Shown here: piece by piece, positions 1-5,314 of the stretch
How positions within the stretch are numbered: the first letter of the stretch is position 1
Layout: every line of letters starts with the position of its first letter
Program-made: the position numbers and the translations under genes
IMG/VR virus record: IMGVR_UViG_3300032053_006351
Coordinates: 1-30,297 of that record
DNA from: a virus
Strand: one strand, 5' to 3'
DNA length: 30,297 nucleotides
Notes under the pieces: generated by a model
Databases searched by the model: none
What the model saw: the letters and a program-made list of their open reading frames with translations, nothing else
What the model was told of the DNA's origin: nothing

Positions 1-1052
1 TGCCTCACAATGAAGATATTATTTTCAAGGATTTAATAAGAGGAAACATGTCTGTAAAGAGTCACACGATTGACGACAAGGTTCTTTTTAAATCTGACGG
101 AATGCCAACATATCATTTAGCAAATGTTGTTGATGATCACATGATGGATATTTCACATGTCATAAGAGGTGAGGAGTGGTTACCATCTGCGCCATTGCAT
201 GTTATGTTATACAAATATCTTGGATGGGCAGATACAATGCCAGAGTTCGCACACCTACCATTAATAATGGGACCTAACGGAAAGTTAAGTAAGAGAGATG
301 GTGATGCATTAGGATTTCCTGTATTTCCTTTGAAGTGGACTGATCCAAAGACTGGAGAAACTTCAAGTGGATATAGAGAAAATGGTTACATGCCAGAAGC
401 ATTTAATAATATGATTGCATTTCTTGGTTGGAATCCAGGTGGTACCAAAGAGATTTTAAGCATGGCTGAAATGATTGAGAGTTTTTCTTTTGAGAAGGTA
501 GGAAAATCAGGAGCTAAATTCGATTTGAAAAAAGCAGAATGGTTTAATCACCAACACATGAACAAGACTAATAATACTGTGCTTGCAAAGATGTGGATTG
601 AAAGTGGAAATTTAGTTAATGGTTTAAAAAATGAAGGAAAAATGCCTGATACAAGAATAGACAAGTTTGAATATGTATGTAGTGTTTGTGGTTTATTAAA
701 AGAGAAAGTATCAAACATACATAAATTCTGGGAGTCGGGTAAATATTTCTTTGTTTCGCCAGATTCAAATTCGGTTGAAATTGAACATGCACCTTTACTT
801 CTTGATATGATTACAAACATGGAAGCAAATGAGATCTTTACTCATGATTCATTGAGAGCTTCTTTCGATTTAGCTGTTAAATCATCTGGGGAAGATGCAA
901 GAAAAGCTGGAATGATTTTAAGAACTGCTATAACAGGAATGTCAGTTGGTCCACCATTATTTGATGTCATGGAGCTTTTAGGCAAAGAAGAGTCTATTAA
1001 AAGAATTGTGAGTGCTGTAAAATACGAACATCACAGTGAAGATCATAGATAA
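1..1052 (+). CDS. gltX: Glutamyl-tRNA synthetase, C-terminal part (5' end outside window)
   Basis: Class I synthetase that charges tRNA-Glu in the cytoplasm. The frame is open to the left edge (first whole codon at base 3), so the ATG at 48 is internal: the residues before it (DIIFKDLIRGN) continue the family alignment. Visible from that Met are the substrate-pocket segment GMPTYHLANVVDDH (about 18-31), HVIRGEEWL, and the second ATP-binding signature as KLSKR (about 79-83). The stretch after it (GFPVFPLKW...KTGETSSGYRE) is the insertion typical of Bacteroidetes GluRS. The anticodon-binding domain is rather short, with stop at 1050-1052. The next gene overlaps by one base (TAATG). The N-terminal HIGH region is not visible. 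Family assignment is very safe; origin from a Bacteroidetes host is inference. No tRNA-Glu is seen in the window. Confidence 0.95.
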   Translation, partial: PHNEDIIFKDLIRGNMSVKSHTIDDKVLFKSDGMPTYHLANVVDDHMMDISHVIRGEEWLPSAPLHVMLYKYLGWADTMPEFAHLPLIMGPNGKLSKRDGDALGFPVFPLKWTDPKTGETSSGYRENGYMPEAFNNMIAFLGWNPGGTKEILSMAEMIESFSFEKVGKSGAKFDLKKAEWFNHQHMNKTNNTVLAKMWIESGNLVNGLKNEGKMPDTRIDKFEYVCSVCGLLKEKVSNIHKFWESGKYFFVSPDSNSVEIEHAPLLLDMITNMEANEIFTHDSLRASFDLAVKSSGEDARKAGMILRTAITGMSVGPPLFDVMELLGKEESIKRIVSAVKYEHHSEDHR

Positions 1053-1261
1053 TGGCGAAGCCACTTTTCTATAAATCATCGAAGGGAAATCTTTTTGAAT
1101 ATGATAAGTATGCAAATATAGAAGAACCTAAATGGTGGCCACCTATAAGTTATGGCGTTAATTTACCAGGTCCAGATTCTAAACTTTATCTTCCATTGCC
1201 TTTGGATGAATATCCATATACACATTTATATAAAGAAGACATAGAAAAAAAGGGAGATTAA
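1052..1261 (+). CDS. Hypothetical protein, 69 aa
   Basis: Begins on the ATG that shares its A with the stop of the synthetase gene, so it is translationally coupled to it. The product is soluble, rich in Pro, Tyr and Trp (WWPPISYGVNLPGPDSK at about 28-44), with no membrane segment or recognised motif. Its last codons lie in the 5' arm of a terminator, so it is the last gene of the unit. I do not recognise the family. Confidence 0.7.
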   Translation: MAKPLFYKSSKGNLFEYDKYANIEEPKWWPPISYGVNLPGPDSKLYLPLPLDEYPYTHLYKEDIEKKGD

Positions 1262-1274
1262 TTTCTCCCTTTTT
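1247..1274. terminator. Bidirectional intrinsic terminator
   Basis: Perfect 11-bp inverted repeat AAAAAGGGAGA / TCTCCCTTTTT (1247-1257, 1264-1274) with a 6-base loop. The A-run on one side and T-run on the other let it work in both directions. That fits its place between the rightward synthetase unit and the leftward lipoprotein gene that ends at 1282. Confidence 0.9.
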
Positions 1275-1281
1275 AATTTCA

Positions 1282-1458
1282 TTACTTTACTGTTGTAGTA
1301 GCAATTGTAGTAGCTTCAACAACTGCAGTAGGAGTTACAACTGCACAAGAGTCAGCACATTTTGTAGTATCACAAGCTGGAGCAGCAACTGCTTCTTCAG
1401 TCTTAGGACTTCCACATGCAACTAATAATGTCGTTGCAAGAATAATCATCTTTTTCAT
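1282..1458 (-). CDS. Small lipoprotein, 58 aa
   Basis: Reads leftward from ATG at 1458-1456 to TAA at 1284-1282. The N-terminus MKKMIILATTLLVACGSPK is a classical lipoprotein signal: two lysines, a hydrophobic stretch and a lipobox L-V-A-C with the acylated Cys at residue 15. The mature part is about 44 residues, rich in Ala, Thr and Val, with three more Cys (CDTTKCADSC, about 29-38). Acidic residues soon after the Cys (KTEE) loosely resemble the surface-export signal of Flavobacteria lipoproteins, but that is weak. It is the only minus-strand gene in the window, converging on the synthetase unit with a shared terminator. Small phage lipoproteins in other systems block superinfection by masking a receptor (for example T5 Llp); that role here is only a guess. 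Confidence 0.85.
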   Translation of the reverse strand: MKKMIILATTLLVACGSPKTEEAVAAPACDTTKCADSCAVVTPTAVVEATTIATTTVK

Positions 1459-1484
1459 TTCAAATCTTTGTTTATTTTCATATA

Positions 1485-1499
1485 GACTGATAATCAGTC
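1485..1499. promoter_or_regulatory. Operator-like palindrome GACTGAT-A-ATCAGTC
   Basis: Perfect 7-bp inverted repeat around one base, 27 bases upstream of the lipoprotein start and in the divergent region toward the gene at 1565. It could be a repressor operator. No regulator is identified, and I find no convincing promoter elements for either flanking gene. Confidence 0.4.
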
Positions 1500-1564
1500 A
1501 GGCTATATATAAATCAGTGAAAGGTTTATCTTAATCAATATATACGGTACCTCAATCATTTCCA

Positions 1565-1765
1565 TTGAAACCGAAATTTAAAATAGGACAGACCTTTTAC
1601 TACATGTATCTCAATTGGATATGCAAATCCAAAGTAGAAACTTATCATGAAAAAGATGGTCAAATTTATTATACAGATAAATTTAATAATGCGATTTTAG
1701 AAAAATATTCATTTAAAAATAAATCAGAACTGTTTGATTTTCAAAATCGTAGAAAAAATAAATAA
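1565..1765 (+). CDS. Hypothetical protein, 66 aa (TTG start)
   Basis: The frame opens after a stop at 1532-1534 and has no ATG, so translation would start at TTG 1565 (MKPKFKIGQTFYYMYLNW...). The product is basic and rich in Lys, Tyr, Phe and Asn; FKIGQTFYYM followed by a short linker looks like a small beta-rich domain. No family recognised. It stands alone between the lipoprotein and the first tRNA leader. Confidence is reduced by the start codon and length. Confidence 0.5.
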   Translation: MKPKFKIGQTFYYMYLNWICKSKVETYHEKDGQIYYTDKFNNAILEKYSFKNKSELFDFQNRRKNK

Positions 1766-1771
1766 AATATA

Positions 1772-1803
1772 TTTTTCTGCTTCAACATAAATACCTATAT
1801 TTG
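1772..1803 (+). promoter_or_regulatory. Promoter P1 for tRNA array 1 leader
   Basis: TTTTTCTG, exactly 16 nt, then TATATTTG (1796-1803). TATATTTG fits the Bacteroidetes housekeeping -7 consensus TAnnTTTG. The same arrangement and spacing recurs at 5261, 7410, 12886, 21120 and 24195. It would start the long leader RNA of tRNA array 1. Confidence 0.75.
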
Positions 1804-1833
1804 TATTGTTAAAGGTTTTAAAGATCTTTTAAG

Positions 1834-1884
1834 GGTTGCATACAGCATACTAAAACATTCAGCAAAAATGAAAAAAACGCAACC
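1834..1884 (+). other. Structured leader element, copy 1
   Basis: Closed by GGTTGC (1834-1839) and GCAACC (1879-1884), a 6-bp stem. Just inside the 5' arm is the segment TACAGCATA. A second copy with a compensatory stem change lies at 1946-1993. The run ATGAAAAAAACGCAACC inside it starts an 11-codon ORF that need not be used. It is transcribed from P1 upstream of the attenuator. I do not match it to a known riboswitch class. Confidence 0.55.
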
Positions 1885-1945
1885 TGAAAGATTTTTAAAA
1901 TAAATTTGAAACAAAAAGGTATATAAGAAGTAAAACATTAAATAA

Positions 1946-1993
1946 GGATTGCTTACAGCATAACAAATCTATTGAAAAGAAAAACCAGCATCC
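1946..1993 (+). other. Structured leader element, copy 2
   Basis: Homologous to the element at 1834. GGATTGC (1946-1952) pairs with GCATCC (1988-1993) with one bulged T, and the internal TACAGCATA is conserved. Position 3 of the stem is T-A in copy 1 and A-T in copy 2, a compensatory pair change, while single-stranded bases are kept and internal length varies. Both copies are followed by CCTGAA and a T5 run (ATTTTTAAA). Between the copies lies GAAACAAAAA and GGTATATAAG (1908-1927), a motif pair also found in the other two tRNA leaders. Confidence 0.55.
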
Positions 1994-2014
1994 TGAATTT
2001 TTAAATAAGAAACA

Positions 2015-2116
2015 ATGAACAAAGTAATTAACATATTCAACCCGCAGTTCCAGTTCCAGTTTGTGGTGCCGTTTATCGGCTCACCGGGCAATGTTATGTA
2101 CTTTGACGATATATAA
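2015..2116 (+). CDS. Leader peptide of tRNA array 1 attenuator, 33 aa
   Basis: Short ORF ending 64 bases before the first tRNA. Residues 8-20 read FNPQFQFQFVVPF: 12 of 13 are Phe, Pro, Gln or Val, and the tRNAs downstream are Pro, Phe, Pro, a Gln-like tRNA, Phe, Val and Val. Codons used are TTC/TTT, CCG, CAG and GTG. The codons Pro24-Gly25 (CCGGGC, 2084-2089) are the strand that can pair with the terminator's 5' arm. By analogy with trp, his and phe operon leaders, stalling in this codon run would let the antiterminator form. The peptide itself probably has no function beyond being translated. Confidence 0.85.
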   Translation: MNKVINIFNPQFQFQFVVPFIGSPGNVMYFDDI

Positions 2117-2167
2117 ATTATATTTGAAATTACAGAAAAGCCCGGCAGAAATGTTCGGGCTTTTTTT
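2065..2167 (+). terminator. Attenuator 1: hairpin 1:2, antiterminator strand and intrinsic terminator
   Basis: Hairpin 1:2 is GGTGCCG (2065-2071) with CGG-CT-CACC (2077-2085, two-base bulge). Antiterminator strand CCGGGC (2084-2089) is fully complementary to GCCCGG (2140-2145). The terminator is AAAAGCCCG (2136-2144) with CGGGCTTTT (2156-2164) plus three more T. Hairpin 1:2 shares two bases with the antiterminator strand, which in turn competes with the terminator stem. Thus free translation or none favours termination, and stalling at leader codons 8-20 favours read-through into the tRNA-Pro that starts 14 bases after the T-run. Confidence 0.8.
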
Positions 2168-2180
2168 ATTTTCAAAAATT

Positions 2181-2253
2181 CGGGGTGTGGCGCAGTTGGT
2201 AGCGCGCGTGCTTTGGGAGCATGAGGTCGCAGGTTCGAGCCCTGTCACCCCGA
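2181..2253 (+). tRNA. tRNA-Pro (anticodon TGG), first copy
   Basis: Canonical cloverleaf: acceptor CGGGGTG/CACCCCG, D arm GCGCAGTTGGTAGCGC, anticodon arm CGTGC-TTTGGGA-GCATG, T arm GCAGG-TTCGAGC-CCTGT, discriminator A. CCA is not encoded. First tRNA after attenuator 1; Pro codons occur three times in the leader peptide. Confidence 0.97.
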
Positions 2254-2268
2254 CGGTAAAATGGAAAT

Positions 2269-2342
2269 GCGGAAGTAGCTGAGTTGGTTCAAGCGCCAGA
2301 CTGAAAATCTGGAGTAGATCGGTTCGAGACCGATGTTTCGCA
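2269..2342 (+). tRNA. tRNA-Phe (anticodon GAA), first copy
   Basis: Acceptor GCGGAAG/GTTTCGC (one G-T pair and a G-G mismatch at the base), D loop with TTGG, anticodon arm CCAGA-CTGAAAA-TCTGG, T arm ATCGG-TTCGAGA-CCGAT. CCA not encoded. A second Phe tRNA of different sequence is at 2814. The 69-base spacer after it contains a 9-bp hairpin, GTTTTGTTT/AAACAAAAC (2360-2400), of unknown role. Confidence 0.93.
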
Positions 2343-2411
2343 CGATAGCAGAAGGAGTGGTTTTGTTTAAGCTGTTTGTTTGTCCCTTTGGAAACAAAAC
2401 AAATCGCAACA

Positions 2412-2487
2412 CGGGAATTGGGCTAATTGGTTAAGCCGCCACTTTTGGGAAGTGGACATCGTGCGAGTTCGAGTCTCGCATTCCCGA
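2412..2487 (+). tRNA. tRNA-Pro (anticodon TGG), second copy
   Basis: Acceptor CGGGAAT/ATTCCCG, D arm GGCTAATTGGTTAAGCC, anticodon arm CCACT-TTTGGGA-AGTGG, T arm GCGAG-TTCGAGT-CTCGC. It has the same anticodon as the tRNA at 2181 but a different body, so the pair is not a recent duplication. Confidence 0.93.
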
Positions 2488-2561
2488 CAAACAAAATAAA
2501 AATGATAAAAATGAAAAGTTGAAATTAAGACGAAATAATAGTCAGGATATTCATTAAGACA

Positions 2562-2720
2562 ATGGTAATCCTGTCGATCGTTGCTGTGACAAAAGGAAAA
2601 ATCAAATGCCGTTTGTATGAGGACGATGAAGAAACCTGCGTGTTAGACTTTAACAATGCGTTGAATAGAAATAGTAGAAAGAGGAAAAAAGTAGAAATAC
2701 ACTTTATTAAAAAGAAATAA
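2562..2720 (+). CDS. Small hypothetical protein, 52 aa
   Basis: ORF of 53 codons from ATG 2562 inside tRNA array 1. The product (MVILSIVAVTKGKIKCRLYE...) has a short hydrophobic start, an acidic middle (EDDEET) and a strongly basic tail (NRNSRKRKKVEIHFIKKK). No family recognised. It fills the otherwise unexplained gap between tRNA-Pro and the Gln-like tRNA. The 74 bases before it (2488-2561) hold nothing I can identify. Confidence 0.5.
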   Translation: MVILSIVAVTKGKIKCRLYEDDEETCVLDFNNALNRNSRKRKKVEIHFIKKK

Positions 2721-2728
2721 AGAAATAT

Positions 2729-2808
2729 CCGGGGAATGGTAAATCACACTTGGTGTGGTGGCAAATAGACGTGCACGACTATTGGAGCTTCGATTGCTTC
2801 GCCCTGGA
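2729..2808 (+). tRNA. Unusual tRNA, probably tRNA-Gln (anticodon TTG)
   Basis: Acceptor CCGGGGA/GCCCTGG (one G-T, one terminal mismatch) and a clear T arm GGAGC-TTCGATT-GCTTC. In place of a D arm there are only five bases (GGTAA) before the hairpin ATCAC-ACTTGGT-GTGGT, whose seven-base loop would give anticodon TTG, with C instead of T at position 33. A 24-base insert holding AATAG/CTATT then precedes the T arm. The Gln reading is supported indirectly by three CAG codons in the array leader peptide. It could instead be a degenerate tRNA. See the related odd tRNAs at 22669, 24416 and 25834. Confidence 0.5.
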
Positions 2809-2813
2809 CAAAT

Positions 2814-2886
2814 GTGACCGTAGCTCAGTTGGTAGAGCACTGCCCTGAAGAGGCAGGTGTCGCTGGTTCGAATCCAGCCGGTCACA
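2814..2886 (+). tRNA. tRNA-Phe (anticodon GAA), second copy
   Basis: Fully paired acceptor GTGACCG/CGGTCAC, D arm GCTCAGTTGGTAGAGC, anticodon arm CTGCC-CTGAAGA-GGCAG, T arm GCTGG-TTCGAAT-CCAGC. Same anticodon as 2269 but a different body and G at position 37. Confidence 0.96.
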
Positions 2887-2892
2887 CAACAT

Positions 2893-2967
2893 TGGAGTGT
2901 AGCTCAGTTGGTTCAGAGCAATTGCCTTACAAGCAATAGGTCAACGGTTCGAACCCGTTCACTCCAA
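2893..2967 (+). tRNA. tRNA-Val (anticodon TAC), first copy
   Basis: Acceptor TGGAGTG/CACTCCA, D arm GCTCAGTTGGTTCAGAGC, anticodon arm ATTGC-CTTACAA-GCAAT, T arm AACGG-TTCGAAC-CCGTT. It follows the preceding tRNA by six bases. Confidence 0.96.
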
Positions 2968-3023
2968 CATTTGAATCTTGAAAAAATCTGGCCAGAAATA
3001 ATTTTCAAGAAGTTCGATTGAAT

Positions 3024-3098
3024 TGCTGCTTAGCTCAGTTGGAAGAGCTCCGGATTTACATTCCGGGTATGCCGCAGGTTCGAACCCTGCAGTGGCAA
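3024..3098 (+). tRNA. tRNA-Val (anticodon TAC), second copy
   Basis: Acceptor TGCTGCT/AGTGGCA (two G-T pairs), D arm GCTCAGTTGGAAGAGC, anticodon arm CCGGA-TTTACAT-TCCGG, T arm GCAGG-TTCGAAC-CCTGC. Its 3' end is two bases before the ATG of the next protein gene, so tRNA processing must cut the mRNA immediately upstream of that start. Confidence 0.94.
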
Positions 3099-3100
3099 CT

Positions 3101-3286
3101 ATGAATGAGAGTAAATTGACAAATCAGCAATTCAAATTTATATCTGAATTGCTGTGGGGTGGAGTTCCCACAAATAGATTAGAAGCAGAAGAATCTGCTT
3201 TATTTAAAAGTAAAGCTCCAGAAATATTAAAAGAATATCCAATGTTGGATAAATCTTTTTTTGAGAAACATGTTAGTAAAAAATAG
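3101..3286 (+). CDS. Hypothetical protein, 61 aa
   Basis: I start it at ATG 3101; the longer frame to 3023 would run through the tRNA-Val gene. Product MNESKLTNQQFKFISELLWG... is small and largely helical-looking, Glu/Lys rich, ending FFEKHVSKK, with no known motif. It is the first protein gene after array 1. Because 3' processing of tRNA-Val would leave only two bases before the ATG, processed transcripts would be essentially leaderless for this gene. Confidence 0.7.
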   Translation: MNESKLTNQQFKFISELLWGGVPTNRLEAEESALFKSKAPEILKEYPMLDKSFFEKHVSKK

Positions 3287-3291
3287 AAATA

Positions 3292-3828
3292 ATGAAACCA
3301 ATTTATGTTGACGATTATGTCAAAGAAAAAATATTTGAAAAATTAAGAAACGAAGTTTCTTGGTTGAATAGAGAAGCTCCAAGAGATGAATGCTTCATGT
3401 CATACATTCCATTAGAATACACCTATGGAAAAGGATTTACAAGAACATATAACTCTTTAGAATTTAATGAAGCTGTAATTAAGATTATGGATAGATTAAA
3501 TTCTGAATTTGGTAGTGAATATAATGTATGCTTCTTAAATTATTACAAGAGTGATAAAGAACATTTAGGTTGGCATGCAGATGATTCTCCAGAAATGGAT
3601 ACAACTCACCCAATAGGAGTTGTATCATTTGGAGCAGAAAGATTCATCTGGGTTAAAAATAAGGACTATAAGGGAAACATTCCTGATGAAGATAAGTATT
3701 TATTAGGAGATGGTTCTTTGTTTATCATGCCTGCAGGATTTCAAATTGATAACTTGCACAAGATACCAAAGAATGATAAACCTTGTGGAGGAAGAATTAG
3801 CTTAACATTTAGAAAATTTATAAAATGA
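3292..3828 (+). CDS. AlkB-like 2-oxoglutarate/Fe(II) dioxygenase
   Basis: 178 aa, the size of a minimal AlkB domain. Seen: FLNYYKSDKEHLGWHADD with the iron ligands H95-x-D97, the third ligand H156 (NLHKIPK), and the 2-oxoglutarate-binding arginines in RISLTFR (R168, R174). The nucleotide-recognition segment SYIPLEYTYG is near residue 40. AlkB proteins oxidatively remove alkyl groups from DNA or RNA bases. A demethylase for viral nucleic acid or tRNA is plausible; with tRNA genes upstream and RNA ligase downstream, RNA as substrate deserves thought, but the sequence does not settle it. Overlaps the next gene by ATGA. Confidence 0.9.
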   Translation: MKPIYVDDYVKEKIFEKLRNEVSWLNREAPRDECFMSYIPLEYTYGKGFTRTYNSLEFNEAVIKIMDRLNSEFGSEYNVCFLNYYKSDKEHLGWHADDSPEMDTTHPIGVVSFGAERFIWVKNKDYKGNIPDEDKYLLGDGSLFIMPAGFQIDNLHKIPKNDKPCGGRISLTFRKFIK

Positions 3829-4469
3829 AAAAACTTAAAATAAAACAAACAGAAAAGCAGCGGGTATTCTATACGTCGGATACCCACTATGCTCACGCGA
3901 ATATATGTCGTGGTGTTTCCCGATGGGGAGACAAAGAAAACAGCACACGTGATTTCAGCACGATAGCAGAAATGAATAACGAGCTTGTAAATGCAATCAA
4001 CAGAACAGTGAAAGAGGATGATACTTTATTTCACATGGGCGACTGGTCATTTGGAAACATACGTGAGGTTGCAGAATTCAGACGTAGAATACATTGCAAA
4101 AACGTTCATTTGATCTATGGCAATCATGATGATGGAATCGAAGAGGATGAGGAACTACAAAATCTTTTCTCTTCAGTTCAGCATTACAAAGAGGTTGCAA
4201 TCGATGGAGATATGATTTGCTTGTTTCACTACAAGCAAACAATCTGGAATAAGAGTCATCGTGATGCATACCATTTGTACGGACATTCTCACTCAGGTGC
4301 AGAACACATGGTGATAGGAAGATCAATGGATGTTGGAGTTGACAATGCATTTAAGATGCTTGGAGAATACAGACCATTTTCACACGAAGAGATCTTGTAC
4401 TTCTTGAAAGGAAGAAAACAAAAAGCCGTTGATCACCACGGTGTTAAAGGAAGCGAAAACCACAAATGA
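3825..4469 (+). CDS. Calcineurin-like metallophosphoesterase
   Basis: 214 aa. The family motifs occur in order: SDTHYAH (D19, H21), MGDW (D73), YGNHDD (N100, H101), FHYKQ (H135) and GHSHSG (H154, H156), which together bind two metals. This is the phage-type single-domain phosphoesterase with a short N-terminal basic extension and a variable C-terminal tail. The substrate is unknown. It is joined by 4-base overlaps both to the AlkB gene before it and to the RNA ligase after it. That suggests an RNA end-healing role beside the ligase, analogous to polynucleotide 3'-phosphatase with ligase in T4, but this is inference. Confidence 0.9.
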   Translation: MKKLKIKQTEKQRVFYTSDTHYAHANICRGVSRWGDKENSTRDFSTIAEMNNELVNAINRTVKEDDTLFHMGDWSFGNIREVAEFRRRIHCKNVHLIYGNHDDGIEEDEELQNLFSSVQHYKEVAIDGDMICLFHYKQTIWNKSHRDAYHLYGHSHSGAEHMVIGRSMDVGVDNAFKMLGEYRPFSHEEILYFLKGRKQKAVDHHGVKGSENHK

Positions 4470-5092
4470 AACAGTATCCATCCATAGCGCATTATAAAGA
4501 TTCCATACTTGGAACTCCTTTAGTTGCATTTAATAAACTGGATGGAAGCAATCTTCGTTTTGAATGGGACAAGAAGAAAGGTTGGAATAAGTTTGGCACA
4601 AGAAGAACTATGTTAAGCAAGGGAGATCCACTCTATATTGGAGTGGATCTTTTCTTAGACAAATACTCGGAAGGTCTTACTACTATTTTTAAGGAAGATA
4701 AAGATTTCAGAGGAATAAGAGAGGTAGTTGTATTTTGTGAATTATTTGGACCTAATAGTTTCTATGGACAACATGATTTTGAAAACATGGAAGTAGTTTT
4801 GCTTGATGTTAATCCAATGACAAAGGGGTTTATCCCACCAAGAGAATTCATAAAGAAGTTTGGTCATTTGGGAATACCTGAAATAGTATTTGATGGAATG
4901 ATAACAAATGACGATGTGAGGAATGTGAGATATTCAAAAGAATTAAAAGAAGGTGTTGTATGTAAATGGATGAATAACAAACATCTTCAAACTTGCAAGA
5001 TTAAAACAAACAATTGGTTAAACACATTAAAGGAAAAATATGGCCAAGAGGCTATAGATGAGGAATTTAAAAATGAAATAATGACTGTGTAG
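4466..5092 (+). CDS. RNA ligase (nucleotidyltransferase family)
   Basis: 208 aa, with the covalent nucleotidyltransferase motifs: motif I KLDGSN with the AMP-accepting K24, FGTRRTM (about 43-49), motif III VVFCELFG (about 88-95), motif IV KEGVVCKW (about 161-168) and motif V CKIKTNNWL (K178/K180). It is the size of the adenylyltransferase domain alone, without a C-terminal domain as in T4 Rnl2. It joins RNA ends with ATP; the classic phage role is resealing tRNAs cut by host anticodon nucleases. Its stop TAG lies at T8-A9-G10 of tRNA-Val(GAC), so gene and tRNA overlap by ten bases, and tRNA maturation would destroy the mRNA 3' end. Confidence 0.92.
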   Translation: MKQYPSIAHYKDSILGTPLVAFNKLDGSNLRFEWDKKKGWNKFGTRRTMLSKGDPLYIGVDLFLDKYSEGLTTIFKEDKDFRGIREVVVFCELFGPNSFYGQHDFENMEVVLLDVNPMTKGFIPPREFIKKFGHLGIPEIVFDGMITNDDVRNVRYSKELKEGVVCKWMNNKHLQTCKIKTNNWLNTLKEKYGQEAIDEEFKNEIMTV

Positions 5093-5156
5093 CTCAGTTG
5101 GTTAGAGCGTTTCCTTGACATGGAAAAGGTCAGCGGTTCGAATCCGCTCATGGTCA
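5083..5156 (+). tRNA. tRNA-Val (anticodon GAC)
   Basis: Acceptor GACTGTG/CATGGTC with wobble pairs, D arm GCTCAGTTGGTTAGAGC, anticodon arm TTTCC-TTGACAT-GGAAA, T arm AGCGG-TTCGAAT-CCGCT. It completes Val decoding with the two TAC isoacceptors of the same operon and overlaps the 3' end of the RNA ligase gene. Confidence 0.95.
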
Positions 5157-5161
5157 CACGT

Positions 5162-5215
5162 CCAGGAGGTAAAAGTAAAAAGATAAGTATACAATCTAAC
5201 TTTTACTAAACCTGG
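5162..5215 (+). ncRNA. Long composite hairpin after tRNA-Val(GAC)
   Basis: Helices: CCAGG (5162-5166)/CCTGG (5211-5215); internal loop AG/TAAA; GTAAAAGT (5169-5176)/ACTTTTAC (5199-5206); and an apical AGAT/ATCT around AAGTATACA. It lies between tRNA-Val and the operon terminator and contains no gene. It might protect the transcript end, act in tRNA processing or be a small RNA. I do not recognise a class. Confidence 0.5.
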
Positions 5216-5229
5216 CGGAATTTGCAAAC

Positions 5230-5265
5230 AAAAGGTTGCTTAAAAGAATTTTAGGCAACCTTTTT
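5230..5265 (+). terminator. Intrinsic terminator of the array 1 operon
   Basis: 10-bp stem AAAAGGTTGC (5230-5239)/GCAACCTTTT (5255-5264), then a T-rich tail. The tail is also the upstream box of the next promoter, as at 7410 and 12886. Confidence 0.9.
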
Positions 5266-5292
5266 ATTTTATCAATTTTTTTATTATATTTG
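5261..5292 (+). promoter_or_regulatory. Promoter P2 for the GHKL ATPase unit
   Basis: TTTTTATT (5261-5268), 16 nt, TATATTTG (5285-5292). The ATG follows 22 bases after the -7 box. The T-rich box is the terminator tail of the previous unit, an economical fusion of end and start signals. Confidence 0.75.
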
Positions 5293-5314
5293 CTTTAATC
5301 CAACTGATATAATA

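Noticed and set aside
1871-1904. Eleven-codon ORF (MKKTQPERFLK) inside the first structured element, containing Gln, Pro and Phe
   Set aside because: The aligned second element has no ATG and a different frame, so coding is not conserved; one residue of each amino acid is not a convincing stall run.
1834-1993. Repeated TACAGCATA elements as a preQ1 or other known riboswitch
   Set aside because: They do not show the loop and A-rich tail pattern of preQ1-I or the other classes I can recall, so I left them unnamed.
2061-2282. Plus-strand frame running through attenuator 1 and tRNA-Pro
   Set aside because: Overlaps a terminator and a tRNA gene, has a TTG start and shows no protein character; the 33-codon leader ORF in another frame is better supported.
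2643-2885. Minus-strand frame across tRNA-Phe and the Gln-like tRNA
   Set aside because: It is the reverse complement of tRNA genes (GWIRTSD... is a well-known false translation of tRNA).
3023-3100. N-terminal extension of the 61-aa protein into tRNA-Val (and the similar extension at 21479)
   Set aside because: The extra residues are translated tRNA sequence (SSVGRAPDLHSG type), a common annotation artefact.
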